From an uncultured Flavobacteriaceae bacterium (GTDB taxonomy: Bacteria > Bacteroidota > Bacteroidia > Flavobacteriales > Flavobacteriaceae): a DNA stretch of 64,000 nucleotides. How positions within the stretch are numbered: the first letter of the stretch is position 1; every line of letters starts with the position of its first letter. Positions 35,703-44,377 of this stretch are shown piece after piece. The stretch is taken from contig CANLQD010000003.1 of NCBI GenBank assembly GCA_947493175.1, positions 62,001 to 126,000 on the forward strand, in the 5' to 3' direction. Below the pieces are notes generated by a model, which saw only the letters and a list, made by a program, of their open reading frames with translations, was not told the DNA's origin and made no database searches. The position numbers and the translations under genes are program-made.

Positions 35703-36134
35703 TTAAAGCGGTAAAAAACTCCTACCCTCCGCAATATCCTCTACCAAATCGTTTACAGTAGTTCGCCTTAAATTTTCAACGAATTGTGCCTTCGTACCCC
35801 CAACCAAGTCGTGCATCGGGCAAGGATGTTCTTCATCACAATCTTTCAAACTCAACATACAGGAAGTTAAACGATACCCCCCATCGATTACCCGAATGAT
35901 TTCCAATAAGGAGATGGCCCTGTTTTCATCGGATAAATAAAATCCGCCTCCGGGACCACGTAACGAAGACACAATATGATGCCTTGATAGCTCCTGAAGT
36001 ATTTTGGAAAGATATGCTTTGGGAATATTGGTGGGTACACTGATGTCCTTGGCCAGTATTCGTTGTTTCGGAGATGAATTGACGGCTAAGTACAATACCG
36101 CCTTTATAGCATATTTAGAAGAGTTTGATAACAC
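35703..36134 (-). CDS. Rrf2-family transcriptional regulator with Fe-S ligands (NsrR/IscR-like)
   Basis: This 143-residue protein has the Rrf2 winged helix at the N-terminus (SNSSKYAIKAVLYLA; recognition region IPKAYLSKILQEL; wing LRGPGGGFYL). The ligands are C92-x6-C99-x5-C105-x2-H108, close to the IscR/NsrR pattern, so it probably holds an Fe-S cluster and senses nitric oxide, oxygen or cluster status. It is divergent from the nos operon, with a candidate operator (36166-36185) between them. Control of N2O respiration and of itself is the likely role. Confidence 0.88.
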   Translation of the reverse strand: MLSNSSKYAIKAVLYLAVNSSPKQRILAKDISVPTNIPKAYLSKILQELSRHHIVSSLRGPGGGFYLSDENRAISLLEIIRVIDGGYRLTSCMLSLKDCDEEHPCPMHDLVGGTKAQFVENLRRTTVNDLVEDIAEGRSFLPL

Positions 36135-36151
36135 GCCGTTAGATTTTCTTA

Positions 36152-36185
36152 CAAATATAAAGATTAAAAGATATTTTTATCTTTT
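36152..36185 (-). promoter_or_regulatory. Candidate Rrf2 operator and rrf2 -7 promoter element
   Basis: AAAAGATA-TTTT-TATCTTTT (36166-36185) is a perfect inverted repeat, AT-rich like known NsrR-type operators. TATATTTG (36152-36159, minus strand) is a perfect -7 element 17 nt from the Rrf2 start. The inverted repeat ends 3 bp before the FNR-like box of the nos operon, so one protein could affect binding of the other. Confidence 0.6.
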
Positions 36186-36188
36186 ATA

Positions 36189-36231
36189 TGATGAATATCA
36201 TGTTTTACCTTCTGTAGGCCCCCTACTTTTG
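36189..36231 (+). promoter_or_regulatory. FNR-like box plus perfect -7 element for the nos operon
   Basis: TGATGAATATCA at 36189-36200, a 23-bp spacer, then TACTTTTG (36224-36231), 26 nt before the cytochrome c gene. Confidence 0.82.
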
Positions 36232-36257
36232 ATTCGTTAATTCTAAACAATCAAAAG

Positions 36258-36761
36258 ATGAAAACTGCATTCAGAAGCCTTGTTATGATCCTCGCCATAG
36301 CAATGATAAGCTGTGGAGGAAAAGAAGAAAAAAAAGAAGGCTTTAGCGTAGATCGTGCCAAGTCTACCGAAAAGCCGACAGAAGCTCCTGAGGCAGCCAA
36401 CGAAGTACCCGCTTCCCAGCGTGTTACCCTAGATGAAAAAGGGGTAGGACAAATAAAGGAGATTACCCTTGACCCTGAAATAGACGCAGAAATGGCGGCT
36501 GCCGGAGAAGCACTTTTCAAGACCAATTGCAATGCCTGCCACAAAATCGACAAACGCTTTATAGGGCCATCACCCAAAGGAATTTTGGAAAGAAGAAGTC
36601 CGGAATGGATCATGAACATGATTTTAGACCCACAGCTCATGGTCGAAGAAGACCGTTGTGCGAAAGACCTCCTAATAGAATTTAATGGTGCGGCCATGGC
36701 CAATCAAAATTTGACTGTCGAAGAAACACGTTCCATCCTTGAATATTTTAGAACCTTATAA
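36258..36761 (+). CDS. Monohaem cytochrome c lipoprotein of the nos operon (NosC-like)
   Basis: This 167-residue protein has a lipobox (AMISC, Cys 19), a low-complexity Glu/Ala/Pro linker (about 25-55), and a class I cytochrome c domain with C91-x2-C94-H95. A probable axial methionine lies within MNMI near residue 121. It faces the periplasm, tethered to a membrane, and could pass electrons to NosZ. It is the first gene of the operon and is 11 bp before the fasciclin gene. A small c-type cytochrome beside nosZ is usual in clade II nos clusters. Confidence 0.85.
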   Translation: MKTAFRSLVMILAIAMISCGGKEEKKEGFSVDRAKSTEKPTEAPEAANEVPASQRVTLDEKGVGQIKEITLDPEIDAEMAAAGEALFKTNCNACHKIDKRFIGPSPKGILERRSPEWIMNMILDPQLMVEEDRCAKDLLIEFNGAAMANQNLTVEETRSILEYFRTL

Positions 36762-36772
36762 ATCCTAGTTAT

Positions 36773-37354
36773 ATGAAGACCATCCATTTTAAATATGTAT
36801 TTGGTTCGCTTTTACTCCTGCTATTTATCTGCGGATGTAAAGGAGATCCTAAAAAAGAAACGACCACTACCGACACGGCGAAAGAAGCCGTAGCGGACAC
36901 CAAGAAACAAGGCCAAGCCTTTATCGCAGATGATGGGTCTACACCCAATGTTTTACAGATTGCCATCGGTTCTCCCGATCATAGCACCTTGGTAGCAGCA
37001 GTACAAGCGGCCGAACTCGAGAACGCACTCGTAAACGCAGGACCTTTAATGGTCTTTGCCCCCACCAATGCGGCTTTTGACGCATTGCCCGAAGGTACAG
37101 TAGAAGACCTGTTGAAACCAGAAAACAAAGAGGCTTTGGCCAATATTCTAAAGCACCATGTAACCCCTGGTAATTATTCCAAGGACTTCTTGAAAAAGTT
37201 CAAAAAGTTAGGACAAGCTAACGATCAAAACACCACAGTCGAAGTAAAAGGAGACGATGTTTTTGTTGGAGGGGCCAAAATCGTGGCCAGTATTCCAGCA
37301 GGTAATGGCATTGTGCATGTGGTAGATAAAGTAATGCTACCTCCTTCCGAATAA
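36773..37354 (+). CDS. Fasciclin (FAS1) domain lipoprotein
   Basis: This 193-residue protein has a lipobox (FICGC), a short Thr/Lys-rich linker, and a FAS1 domain (about 60-193) with the two conserved boxes FAPTNAAFDALP and GIVHVVDKVMLPP. FAS1 proteins usually mediate adhesion or protein contact outside the cytoplasm. Its position between a cytochrome c and nosZ suggests that it has a role in the N2O reductase system, perhaps as a scaffold. The function is inferred only from location. Confidence 0.88.
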   Translation: MKTIHFKYVFGSLLLLLFICGCKGDPKKETTTTDTAKEAVADTKKQGQAFIADDGSTPNVLQIAIGSPDHSTLVAAVQAAELENALVNAGPLMVFAPTNAAFDALPEGTVEDLLKPENKEALANILKHHVTPGNYSKDFLKKFKKLGQANDQNTTVEVKGDDVFVGGAKIVASIPAGNGIVHVVDKVMLPPSE

Positions 37355-37389
37355 TCCGGTTATCAAAACGAACTATAAAATAAATCAAA

Positions 37390-39351
37390 ATGAAAAAGTA
37401 TCGATATTCAATAACGACCCTGCTGGTACTAGCACTCGTTGTCGCTAGTTGTGGTGATCAAAATGGGAAGGCATCCAGTAACGGAGCCCTTTCTTCCAGT
37501 GCTGCCGAAAAAGTATACGTGGCCCCTGGGGAACAGGATGAATTTTATGCGTTTCTTTCCGGTGGCTATAGCGGCAACTTAACGGTATACGGACTTCCTT
37601 CGGGACGTATGTTCAAGGAAATTCCGGTTTTTTCCCAATTCCCTACCTCTGGGTATGGGTATTCCGAAGAAACCAAGCCCATGCTAAATACCTCTTACGG
37701 TTTCGTACCTTGGGATGATCTTCACCATCCCGATATCTCTCAGACCAACGGGGAGCTCGATGGCCGATGGATTTTCGTAAACGGGAACAATACTCCCCGT
37801 ATCGGCCGAGTAAATCTTAGTACTTTTGAAACGGAGGAAATCATAGAGATTCCGAACAGTGCGGGAAACCATAGCTCTTCTTTCATTACGGAGAATACCG
37901 AATATGTGGTGGCCGGGACTCGATTTTCAGTGCCCGTTCCCCAAAGGGATATGCCCATCAACGAGTACAAGGGAAATTTCAAGGGAGCGCTCACCTTTAT
38001 AAGCGTAGAACCCGAGCACGGACGTTTGGACATAAAATTCCAACTACTGATGCCGGGATTCAATTACGACCTTTCGCATCCTGGACGTGGTGAATCGCAC
38101 GGCTGGTTCTTCTTTACCACCTATAATACAGAAGAGGCCAACTCCCTGATGGAGGTCAACTCCTCACAAAACGACAAGGACTTTATAGCTGCCATCAATT
38201 GGAAAAAAATTGAAGAATATGTTAACGGCGGCGGCGGTACAAAAATACCGGCAAACTATGCACATAATGTATATGACGAGACTACCCACACGGGCACTTC
38301 CACTATGAATAAAGAAGTGCTGACCGTTGACCCGACCAAGGTTCCGGGTGCCGTATTCTTTCTACCGACCCCAAAATCGCCCCATGGTTGCGATGTAGAC
38401 CCATCGGGACAGTACATTATCGGTAACGGGAAACTCTCGGCCGACCTTACCATTCATTCCTTTGACAAAATGTTAGCTGCAATAGAAGAAAAAAAATTTG
38501 ACGGAGAAGCTTATGGCATTCCTATTTTGAAGTTTGAAGACGTATTGGCGGGAACTGTAAAAAGTGGAGGCCTTGGCCCCCTTCATACGGAATTCGATGC
38601 AAAAGGCAATGCCTATACTACCTTCTTTATTTCATCGGAAGTTGTAAAATGGAAATTGGGTACTTGGGAAGTCATTGACAGAAAACCGACTTTCTATTCG
38701 GTAGGACACTTGATGATACCGGGAGGAAATTCCAGAAAGCCTTTTGGTAAATATGTGGTCGCTATGAACAAAATCACGAAAGACCGCTACTTACCTACCG
38801 GGCCCGAAATGGAACATTCTGCACAGATCTATGATATCTCAGGAGAGAAGATGGAACTTATCTACGATTTCCCTACACATGGTGAACCTCATTATGCAGC
38901 CGGTTGTCCTGCCGAACTGTTGGCTCCAAAGTCGAAAAAAATCTACCGGCTTAATGAGAACAAGCACAGATATGCAGTGACAAACCCCGGGGAGGCACGC
39001 GTGGAACGGGATGGCAACGAAGTGCACATTTATATGTCGACCATCCGCAGTCATTTTACCCCGGACAACATCGAAGGTGTCAAGGTGGGCGACAAGGTAT
39101 ATTTTCACATTACCAATCATGAACAAGATTTTGATGTGCCGCACGGCTTCTCGATTATCGGACAGAATACCTCAGAGCTATTGGTAATGCCCGGACAAAC
39201 CAAAACATCGGTTTGGGAACCTAAACAGGTAGGGGTCTGGCCATTTTATTGTACCGATTTCTGTTCGGCCTTGCATCAAGAAATGCAGGGGTATGTTAGG
39301 GTATCCCCTGCCAACTCCAACATCGATCTTTCATGGTCTTTGGGTGAGTAA
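37390..39351 (+). CDS. nosZ: Nitrous oxide reductase, clade II, Sec-exported with lipobox
   Basis: This 653-residue protein reduces N2O to N2. The beta-propeller domain carries the CuZ histidines in DLHHPD, SHGWFF, SPHGCD, LHTEFD, VGHLM and EPHYAAG. The C-terminal cupredoxin has the CuA ligands C621, C625, H629 and M632 plus the earlier His in VPHGF. The N-terminus is a Sec signal with a lipobox (VVASC, Cys 21) rather than a Tat signal, as in clade II. The lipobox predicts a membrane-tethered enzyme. A hairpin terminator follows at 39380. Confidence 0.97.
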   Translation: MKKYRYSITTLLVLALVVASCGDQNGKASSNGALSSSAAEKVYVAPGEQDEFYAFLSGGYSGNLTVYGLPSGRMFKEIPVFSQFPTSGYGYSEETKPMLNTSYGFVPWDDLHHPDISQTNGELDGRWIFVNGNNTPRIGRVNLSTFETEEIIEIPNSAGNHSSSFITENTEYVVAGTRFSVPVPQRDMPINEYKGNFKGALTFISVEPEHGRLDIKFQLLMPGFNYDLSHPGRGESHGWFFFTTYNTEEANSLMEVNSSQNDKDFIAAINWKKIEEYVNGGGGTKIPANYAHNVYDETTHTGTSTMNKEVLTVDPTKVPGAVFFLPTPKSPHGCDVDPSGQYIIGNGKLSADLTIHSFDKMLAAIEEKKFDGEAYGIPILKFEDVLAGTVKSGGLGPLHTEFDAKGNAYTTFFISSEVVKWKLGTWEVIDRKPTFYSVGHLMIPGGNSRKPFGKYVVAMNKITKDRYLPTGPEMEHSAQIYDISGEKMELIYDFPTHGEPHYAAGCPAELLAPKSKKIYRLNENKHRYAVTNPGEARVERDGNEVHIYMSTIRSHFTPDNIEGVKVGDKVYFHITNHEQDFDVPHGFSIIGQNTSELLVMPGQTKTSVWEPKQVGVWPFYCTDFCSALHQEMQGYVRVSPANSNIDLSWSLGE

Positions 39352-39379
39352 CGAAACCCTTTCGATTTTTTCAAACCTG

Positions 39380-39414
39380 AAAAGCGGGCAGCGTTGCAAA
39401 GCCTGCCCGCTTTC
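39380..39414 (+). terminator. Strong hairpin after nosZ
   Basis: The 12-bp perfect stem (GAAAGCGGGCAG / CTGCCCGCTTTC) with an 11-nt loop lies 29 bp after the nosZ stop. A T-run is weak, so it may attenuate rather than stop transcription or protect the abundant nosZ message from 3' decay. Confidence 0.72.
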
Positions 39415-39472
39415 ATCGAATTAGCACGACCAACGGAACTATTTCCGATGGTAAACCTTAAAGTGTTCACTG

Positions 39473-40132
39473 ATGAAAAAAGCCAGTATCCTTATGATCA
39501 TCGGAGTATCGTTTCTTTTGGGATTGTTTAATTTCCCTTTATGGAACATTGTATTGGGTGCTCCACAATATCCCGAACCTCTCGGAATGAATATTCATAT
39601 CGATGGGATTCGTGATATGAATGAGTTTGACCTGCAAAACATAGATGGTCTCAACCATTACATCGGTATGCGCAAGCTACCCAAACCAGAAGAAATGTGG
39701 GAATTCAGCGTGTTCCCGATGGTTATTGGGGGGATGATTATTTTAGGCATTTTGGTCGGTCTACTGGGCTTCCTCGGAAAAGTTGATTATAAATGGTTCA
39801 TAGGGTGGTTCATGATCATGAGTATTTTAGGGGTACTTGGCATGTATGACTTTAATGCTTGGATGGTCGATTACGGGACCAATCTCGACCCAAACGCTAT
39901 TATGAAATTAGCAAATCCTGACGGGACGCCCATGAGCTATAAACCACCCCTTTTTGGCCATGCTAAAATGCTCAATTTTGATGTGACCTCTTTGCCGGCT
40001 ACTGGCGCCTGGATGATGTTCACAGGCATGATGTTAACCATAATTGCCTTTTTCATAGGCAAGAGTGCCAAAAAAGCAACTGTAAAAAAACATGTCGTAA
40101 CCGCCATAAAAGTAAAGACCAATGACAAATAA
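39473..40132 (+). CDS. NosB-like membrane protein of the nos cluster
   Basis: This 219-residue protein has about four transmembrane helices: one N-terminal, two central (MVIGGMIILGILVGLLGFL, WFIGWFMIMSILGVLGMY) and one C-terminal. It has a periplasmic loop rich in Pro, Met and Gly after helix 1. Clade II nos clusters contain a membrane protein of this size after nosZ (called nosB in some species); the gene order supports that assignment, although the function is unknown. It overlaps nosL by 11 bp. Confidence 0.7.
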   Translation: MKKASILMIIGVSFLLGLFNFPLWNIVLGAPQYPEPLGMNIHIDGIRDMNEFDLQNIDGLNHYIGMRKLPKPEEMWEFSVFPMVIGGMIILGILVGLLGFLGKVDYKWFIGWFMIMSILGVLGMYDFNAWMVDYGTNLDPNAIMKLANPDGTPMSYKPPLFGHAKMLNFDVTSLPATGAWMMFTGMMLTIIAFFIGKSAKKATVKKHVVTAIKVKTNDK

Positions 40133-40562
40133 ACTCTTGTTTTTAAGTATCGTCCTGATAGTGGCCACATCGTGCCAAATAAGTCCGAAACCCATATCCT
40201 ATGGTTCCGACGGTTGTCATTTCTGCAGTATGACCATTGTTGACAAACAGCATGCAGCGCAGTATGTCACTCAAAAGGGAAAAGCATATTCCTTTGATGC
40301 AACAGAATGTATGATGAACCAATTAAAAGAGGTAAATAAAGAAGAAATAGTACTTTTCTTGGTGAATGATTTCAGCGTTCCAGGGGAATTAGTAGATGCC
40401 ACGGAAGCGACCTATCTGATCAGCAGAAACATCCCGAGTCCTATGGGAGCATATCTGTCCGCTTTCAAAAATGAGGACGAAGCTAAAATGGTTCTTACAG
40501 AAAGTCAGGGAGAATTGCTTTCATGGACAGAACTAAGCAATCGTTTTACCAAAAAACAGTGA
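40122..40562 (+). CDS. nosL: NosL copper-binding lipoprotein
   Basis: This 146-residue lipoprotein has a lipobox (VATSC, Cys 18). The NosL copper site is C32-x2-C35-x-M37 (GCHFCSM), followed by KAYSFDATECM and the end motif SPMGAYLSAF. It delivers Cu(I) to apo-NosZ in the periplasm. It overlaps the preceding nosB-like gene, so the two are co-translated. The rest of the maturation genes, nosDFY, are 1 kb further on. Confidence 0.95.
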   Translation: MTNKLLFLSIVLIVATSCQISPKPISYGSDGCHFCSMTIVDKQHAAQYVTQKGKAYSFDATECMMNQLKEVNKEEIVLFLVNDFSVPGELVDATEATYLISRNIPSPMGAYLSAFKNEDEAKMVLTESQGELLSWTELSNRFTKKQ

Positions 40563-40638
40563 ACAGAACCTAATACCGGGAGGTACCGAAGTATAAAATC
40601 GTCCTGAGTTCTATAACAAAAAAATTATATTCATTCCC

Positions 40639-41136
40639 ATGGCACGCCCGAAAACAAAACCCGAACTACTGGACCTCAGTAGCAAAAACTTTGAAAAACT
40701 GAACGAGTTTGTCGAAAAACTGAGTACGACGGAACAAGAGAAAGAATTCCCAAAGGGAACGATGAACCGAAACATACGGGACGTATTGACACACCTTCAT
40801 CACTGGCATATGATGGTTTCAGAATGGTATCGTATCGGAATGACCGGAGAAAAGCCCGATATTCCTGCGAAGGGCTATACCTGGAAAACTACTCCCGAAC
40901 TTAACCGAACCATTTTAGAACAGTATCAAAATACGTCGCTAGCAGATGCAAAGAAGCTTTTGAAAAACAGCTATAAACAAGTTCGAAAGCTCATCATGAA
41001 TCATACCGATGAGGAGTTGTTCGAGAAGAAACGATATAAATGGACGGGTACCACTTCGCTTGGGGCCTATTTAATCTCAGCCACTTCGAGCCATTACGAT
41101 TGGGCATTGAAACTGATACTAAAAGCAAAAAAGTAA
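40639..41136 (+). CDS. ClbS/DfsB-family four-helix bundle protein
   Basis: This 165-residue protein shows the DinB-like bundle pattern: VLTHLHHWHMMVSEWYRIG with possible metal-binding histidines, then YTWKTTPELNR, and SLGAYLISATSSHYDWA. Members include the colibactin self-protection protein ClbS, but most are uncharacterised. It interrupts the nos genes between nosL and the cupin-nosDFY group and is followed immediately by a copy of repeat family 1, so it may have been inserted there. Confidence 0.8.
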   Translation: MARPKTKPELLDLSSKNFEKLNEFVEKLSTTEQEKEFPKGTMNRNIRDVLTHLHHWHMMVSEWYRIGMTGEKPDIPAKGYTWKTTPELNRTILEQYQNTSLADAKKLLKNSYKQVRKLIMNHTDEELFEKKRYKWTGTTSLGAYLISATSSHYDWALKLILKAKK

Positions 41137-41266
41137 ACTTCCCCGGGGCCTTCGTCTGCCGAAACGGCCATGTGAAGGCGTGACAAGTCCAGGAGGTATG
41201 AAAAGGAAATTCATTATTTAATGTTGACGCAATCGTCGGAACATTTAAATCTCGAGGATCGCGTGA
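41132..41266 (+). repeat. Dispersed repeat family 1, long-form copy D
   Basis: It begins at the stop of the ClbS/DfsB-like gene (AAGTAAACTTCC), continues GGGGCCTTCGTCTGCCG and AAACGGCCATGTGAAGGCG, and ends with GACGCAATCGTCGGAACAT and ATCTCGAGGATCG, parallel to copy C. Confidence 0.75.
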
Positions 41267-41314
41267 AACGATTGTCCAATAACCCAGAGTATCTTGTAAT
41301 ATATCAAACGAAAA

Positions 41315-41608
41315 ATGTACGAACCCAAGAATACCATAGCGAAACAACCCTTTGACCAATTGCAATTAGACAAATTGGTAAAGACCGAAAATCTTGAAAT
41401 TCTAAGTATTAGTTTAGAAAAGGGCGCCCTATTCCCAGAACATGGTTCCCCGACCGATGCACATTTGGTTATGCTTGAAGGGACAATTGTCTTCCATATA
41501 AACGAAACATCGTTTCTTCTCGGGAAGCACGAATACTTCAGTTTCCCAAAAGAGAAAAAACATTGGGTAAAGGCCCATGAGAATGCTAAATTCCTTATTA
41601 TTCGCTAA
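41315..41608 (+). CDS. Small cupin-domain protein upstream of nosD
   Basis: This 97-residue protein is a single cupin barrel (FPEHGSPTDAHLVMLEGTIVF, then KEKKHWVKAHENAKFLI) with several histidines able to bind a metal. It has no signal peptide and so should be cytoplasmic. Its stop overlaps the nosD start (TAATG), so it is translationally coupled to nosDFY and is best seen as part of that operon. Its function in N2O reductase maturation is unknown; metal sensing or buffering is one guess. Confidence 0.72.
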   Translation: MYEPKNTIAKQPFDQLQLDKLVKTENLEILSISLEKGALFPEHGSPTDAHLVMLEGTIVFHINETSFLLGKHEYFSFPKEKKHWVKAHENAKFLIIR

Positions 41609-42846
41609 TGGGAAATCTACCAACGCGTATTATTCTTTTCTTGCTTTTTTCGGTATCACCGCTATGCGCAAAAACCATCCCTGTTTGCATTGACTGTACT
41701 ATAAAATCAGTTTCAGAAGGAGTAGCGGCAGCAGCGGATTTCGATACACTACTAATCAAAAAGGGCACTTATAAAGAGTTCAACATCCTTATTGATAAAC
41801 CCTTGACATTGTTGGGAGAGAATTATCCAGTAATCGATGGGGAAGATCAGGGGGAAATCATCCGTATTGTATCTGACAATGTAACCATAGACGGACTCTT
41901 CATCATCAATGTAGGCACTAGTTACACCACGGACTATGCAGCAATTCGTGTCGTTAAAAGTGAAAACTTTCTCATTCAGAACGTTGTATTGGAAAAACTT
42001 TTCTTTGGCATCTACCTAGAAAAATCGAACCATGGTAAGGTATACCACAACAAAATTATAGGAGATGCGGTAGACGAATACAATTCCGGTAACGGTATAC
42101 AGCTTTGGTATTCACATCATGTCACGGTCGACCGGAATATTGTTCAAGGCGTTCGAGACGGAATTTATCTCGAGTTTTCCGATAATGTGACGATTAACAA
42201 TAACCGCAGTACCAACAATCTGCGATATGGGCTCCATTTTATGTTCTCGAACGATGATGTGTATACAGACAATACCTTTGAAAATAATGGTGCCGGGGTA
42301 GCAGTTATGTTTTCCAAACGCATCAAAATGGTCGGCAATACTTTTATGCGAAACTGGGGTACTGCAGCTTTTGGTATGCTTCTAAAAGAAATCAATGATG
42401 CTGAAATTAGCAATAACACATTCGAGGAAAACACCATTGGTATCAACATCGAAGGTTCGAACCGGATTACGTACAAGAATAACGACTTCATCAACAATGG
42501 TTGGGCCATAAAAGTCTTAGGCGCCTGCTATACCAACACCTTTACAAATAACAATTTTTTATATAACAGTTTTGATATATCGTATAATAGCAAATTGAAC
42601 GATAATGTATTCGACCAAAATTATTGGAGTAACTATACCGGCTACGACCTGGACAAAAATGGTATTGGGGACGTACCCTATAGACCGGTAAAACTTTTCT
42701 CGTACATTGTTAACCGAACTCCGGAAACTATTATTTTACTGCGAAGTCTGTTTATGGATATTATTGATTTTTCGGAAAAGGTATCCCCGGTATTTACGCC
42801 TGATAACTTAATGGATGCCAATCCGCTGATGAAAAAAGCATCATGA
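41608..42846 (+). CDS. nosD: NosD, periplasmic copper-processing beta-helix protein
   Basis: This 412-residue protein has a signal peptide (about 1-20) and parallel beta-helix repeats (NITIDGL..., HVTVDRNIVQGVRDGIYLEF, DAEISNNTFEENTIGI). These are the carbohydrate-binding/sugar-hydrolase fold of NosD. It works in the periplasm with the NosFY ABC transporter to complete the CuZ site of NosZ. It starts at the TAATG junction with the cupin gene and overlaps nosF (ATGA). Confidence 0.94.
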   Translation: MGNLPTRIILFLLFSVSPLCAKTIPVCIDCTIKSVSEGVAAAADFDTLLIKKGTYKEFNILIDKPLTLLGENYPVIDGEDQGEIIRIVSDNVTIDGLFIINVGTSYTTDYAAIRVVKSENFLIQNVVLEKLFFGIYLEKSNHGKVYHNKIIGDAVDEYNSGNGIQLWYSHHVTVDRNIVQGVRDGIYLEFSDNVTINNNRSTNNLRYGLHFMFSNDDVYTDNTFENNGAGVAVMFSKRIKMVGNTFMRNWGTAAFGMLLKEINDAEISNNTFEENTIGINIEGSNRITYKNNDFINNGWAIKVLGACYTNTFTNNNFLYNSFDISYNSKLNDNVFDQNYWSNYTGYDLDKNGIGDVPYRPVKLFSYIVNRTPETIILLRSLFMDIIDFSEKVSPVFTPDNLMDANPLMKKAS

Positions 42847-43547
42847 TACAAATAGAAAATCTGCATAAAAGATTCGGTAAAAACGAAGTGCTCACCGGGG
42901 TAGACCTGTCTATTGACGAAGGAGGTATCTTTGCCATTTTGGGTCCGAATGGTTCTGGCAAAACCACCTTGATCAAGAGCATCTTAGGCATGGTTATTCC
43001 GAACAAAGGTACCATTGCCATCGATGGTGTTTCTATCAAAAACCAATGGAAATATCGCAGAGAAATCGAATACCTTCCTCAAATCGCCAATTTTCCCAAC
43101 AACCTAAAGGTAAAGGAACTTGTTCGCATGATCAAAGACCTTCGTCAACGTCCTAGTGAAGAAAAAAAACTGATCGACTTATTTGAACTAGAACCCTTCT
43201 TGGACAAAAAACTGGCTACCCTATCGGGCGGTACCAAACAGAAAGTAAACCTACTTCTTACCCTGATGTTCGATAATACCTTGATTATACTTGATGAACC
43301 CACCACGGGTCTTGATCCGGTTGCCTTGATTCGATTAAAAAAACTATTACAAGATGAAAAAAAACAAGGAAAAACTATTTTAGTGTCTTCCCATATCATG
43401 CAATTCGTAGAAGAGGTGGCCGATGAAATCGTATATCTTTTAGAAGGTAGGATTTATTTTAAAGGAAGTATCGAGGCCCTAAAAACAAAAACCAACCAAA
43501 CCAATGTAGAACATGCGATTGCCGCAATAACAAACCTCCAAAACTAA
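42843..43547 (+). CDS. nosF: NosF, ABC transporter ATP-binding protein
   Basis: This 234-residue ATPase has Walker A GPNGSGKTT (about 35), signature LSGGTKQK, Walker B LIILDEPTTGLDP and the switch histidine in VSSHIM. It energises NosY for sulfur or cofactor transport needed in NosZ CuZ assembly. It overlaps nosD by 4 bp and nosY by 1 bp, so the three are translated together. Confidence 0.94.
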   Translation: MIQIENLHKRFGKNEVLTGVDLSIDEGGIFAILGPNGSGKTTLIKSILGMVIPNKGTIAIDGVSIKNQWKYRREIEYLPQIANFPNNLKVKELVRMIKDLRQRPSEEKKLIDLFELEPFLDKKLATLSGGTKQKVNLLLTLMFDNTLIILDEPTTGLDPVALIRLKKLLQDEKKQGKTILVSSHIMQFVEEVADEIVYLLEGRIYFKGSIEALKTKTNQTNVEHAIAAITNLQN

Positions 43548-44329
43548 TGCTCAAGATTCTGAAATACAGTTTTTACGATTTAATGCGCAGTCGTTGGAGC
43601 TATATATACTTCCTTTTTTATCTGTCATTGGGCTTCATACTGTTGTTCCTTAACAACGACGTTTCAAAAGCGGTCATCACACTCATGAACATCATCATCG
43701 TTTTGGTGCCCTTGATCGGAACTATTTTTGGGGTGATGTACTACTACAATTCCAAAGAATTTACCGAACTTCTGTTGGCACAGCCTATAAAACGTTCTTC
43801 TATTTTTTTAGGGCAATACCTGGGTGTTGCGGGCTCCCTAAGTCTTAGTTTGGTAGTGGGTTTGGGTATCCCTTTTATTTTGTATGGCCTTTTTCGGAGC
43901 GATGCCATTTTCGATTTTACGCTTTTATTGATTACCGGTGCTTTTCTAACACTCATATTTACCGCCCTTTCTTTTAATATCGCCCTATCTAACGAAAACA
44001 AGATCAAAGGATTTGGGTATGCCGTATTGTTATGGCTCTTTTTAGCGGTAATCTATGACGGCCTTTTTTTGATGTCTTTGATCTTATTCGAGGAATACCC
44101 ACTGGATACCTTTTCATTGGGTGCGACCCTCCTCAACCCCATTGACCTTTCCCGAACATTGATATTATTGAAATTGGATATTTCGGCGCTACTGGGGTAT
44201 ACAGGGGCCATTTTCAGAAGGTTTTTTGGTACGGATCAAGGGCTGATAGTATCCCTATCCATGTTATTGCTATGGACCGTTCTACCCGTTTGGCGTCTGC
44301 TTTACAAGTCAAAGAAGAAAGATTTCTAA
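43547..44329 (+). CDS. nosY: NosY, ABC transporter permease
   Basis: This 260-residue inner-membrane protein has about six helices and the NosY-type YYNSKEFTELLLAQPIKRSS loop between helices 2 and 3. It forms the transporter with NosF and interacts with NosD. It is the last gene of the nos cluster. No nosR, nosG or nosH homologue is found next to it, so electrons for NosZ must come by another route or these genes lie elsewhere. Confidence 0.93.
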   Translation: MLKILKYSFYDLMRSRWSYIYFLFYLSLGFILLFLNNDVSKAVITLMNIIIVLVPLIGTIFGVMYYYNSKEFTELLLAQPIKRSSIFLGQYLGVAGSLSLSLVVGLGIPFILYGLFRSDAIFDFTLLLITGAFLTLIFTALSFNIALSNENKIKGFGYAVLLWLFLAVIYDGLFLMSLILFEEYPLDTFSLGATLLNPIDLSRTLILLKLDISALLGYTGAIFRRFFGTDQGLIVSLSMLLLWTVLPVWRLLYKSKKKDF

Positions 44330-44377
44330 AGGTATAAACCGCGTTCTATCGTATCTTGGCATCCTTTTGGAACGAGC

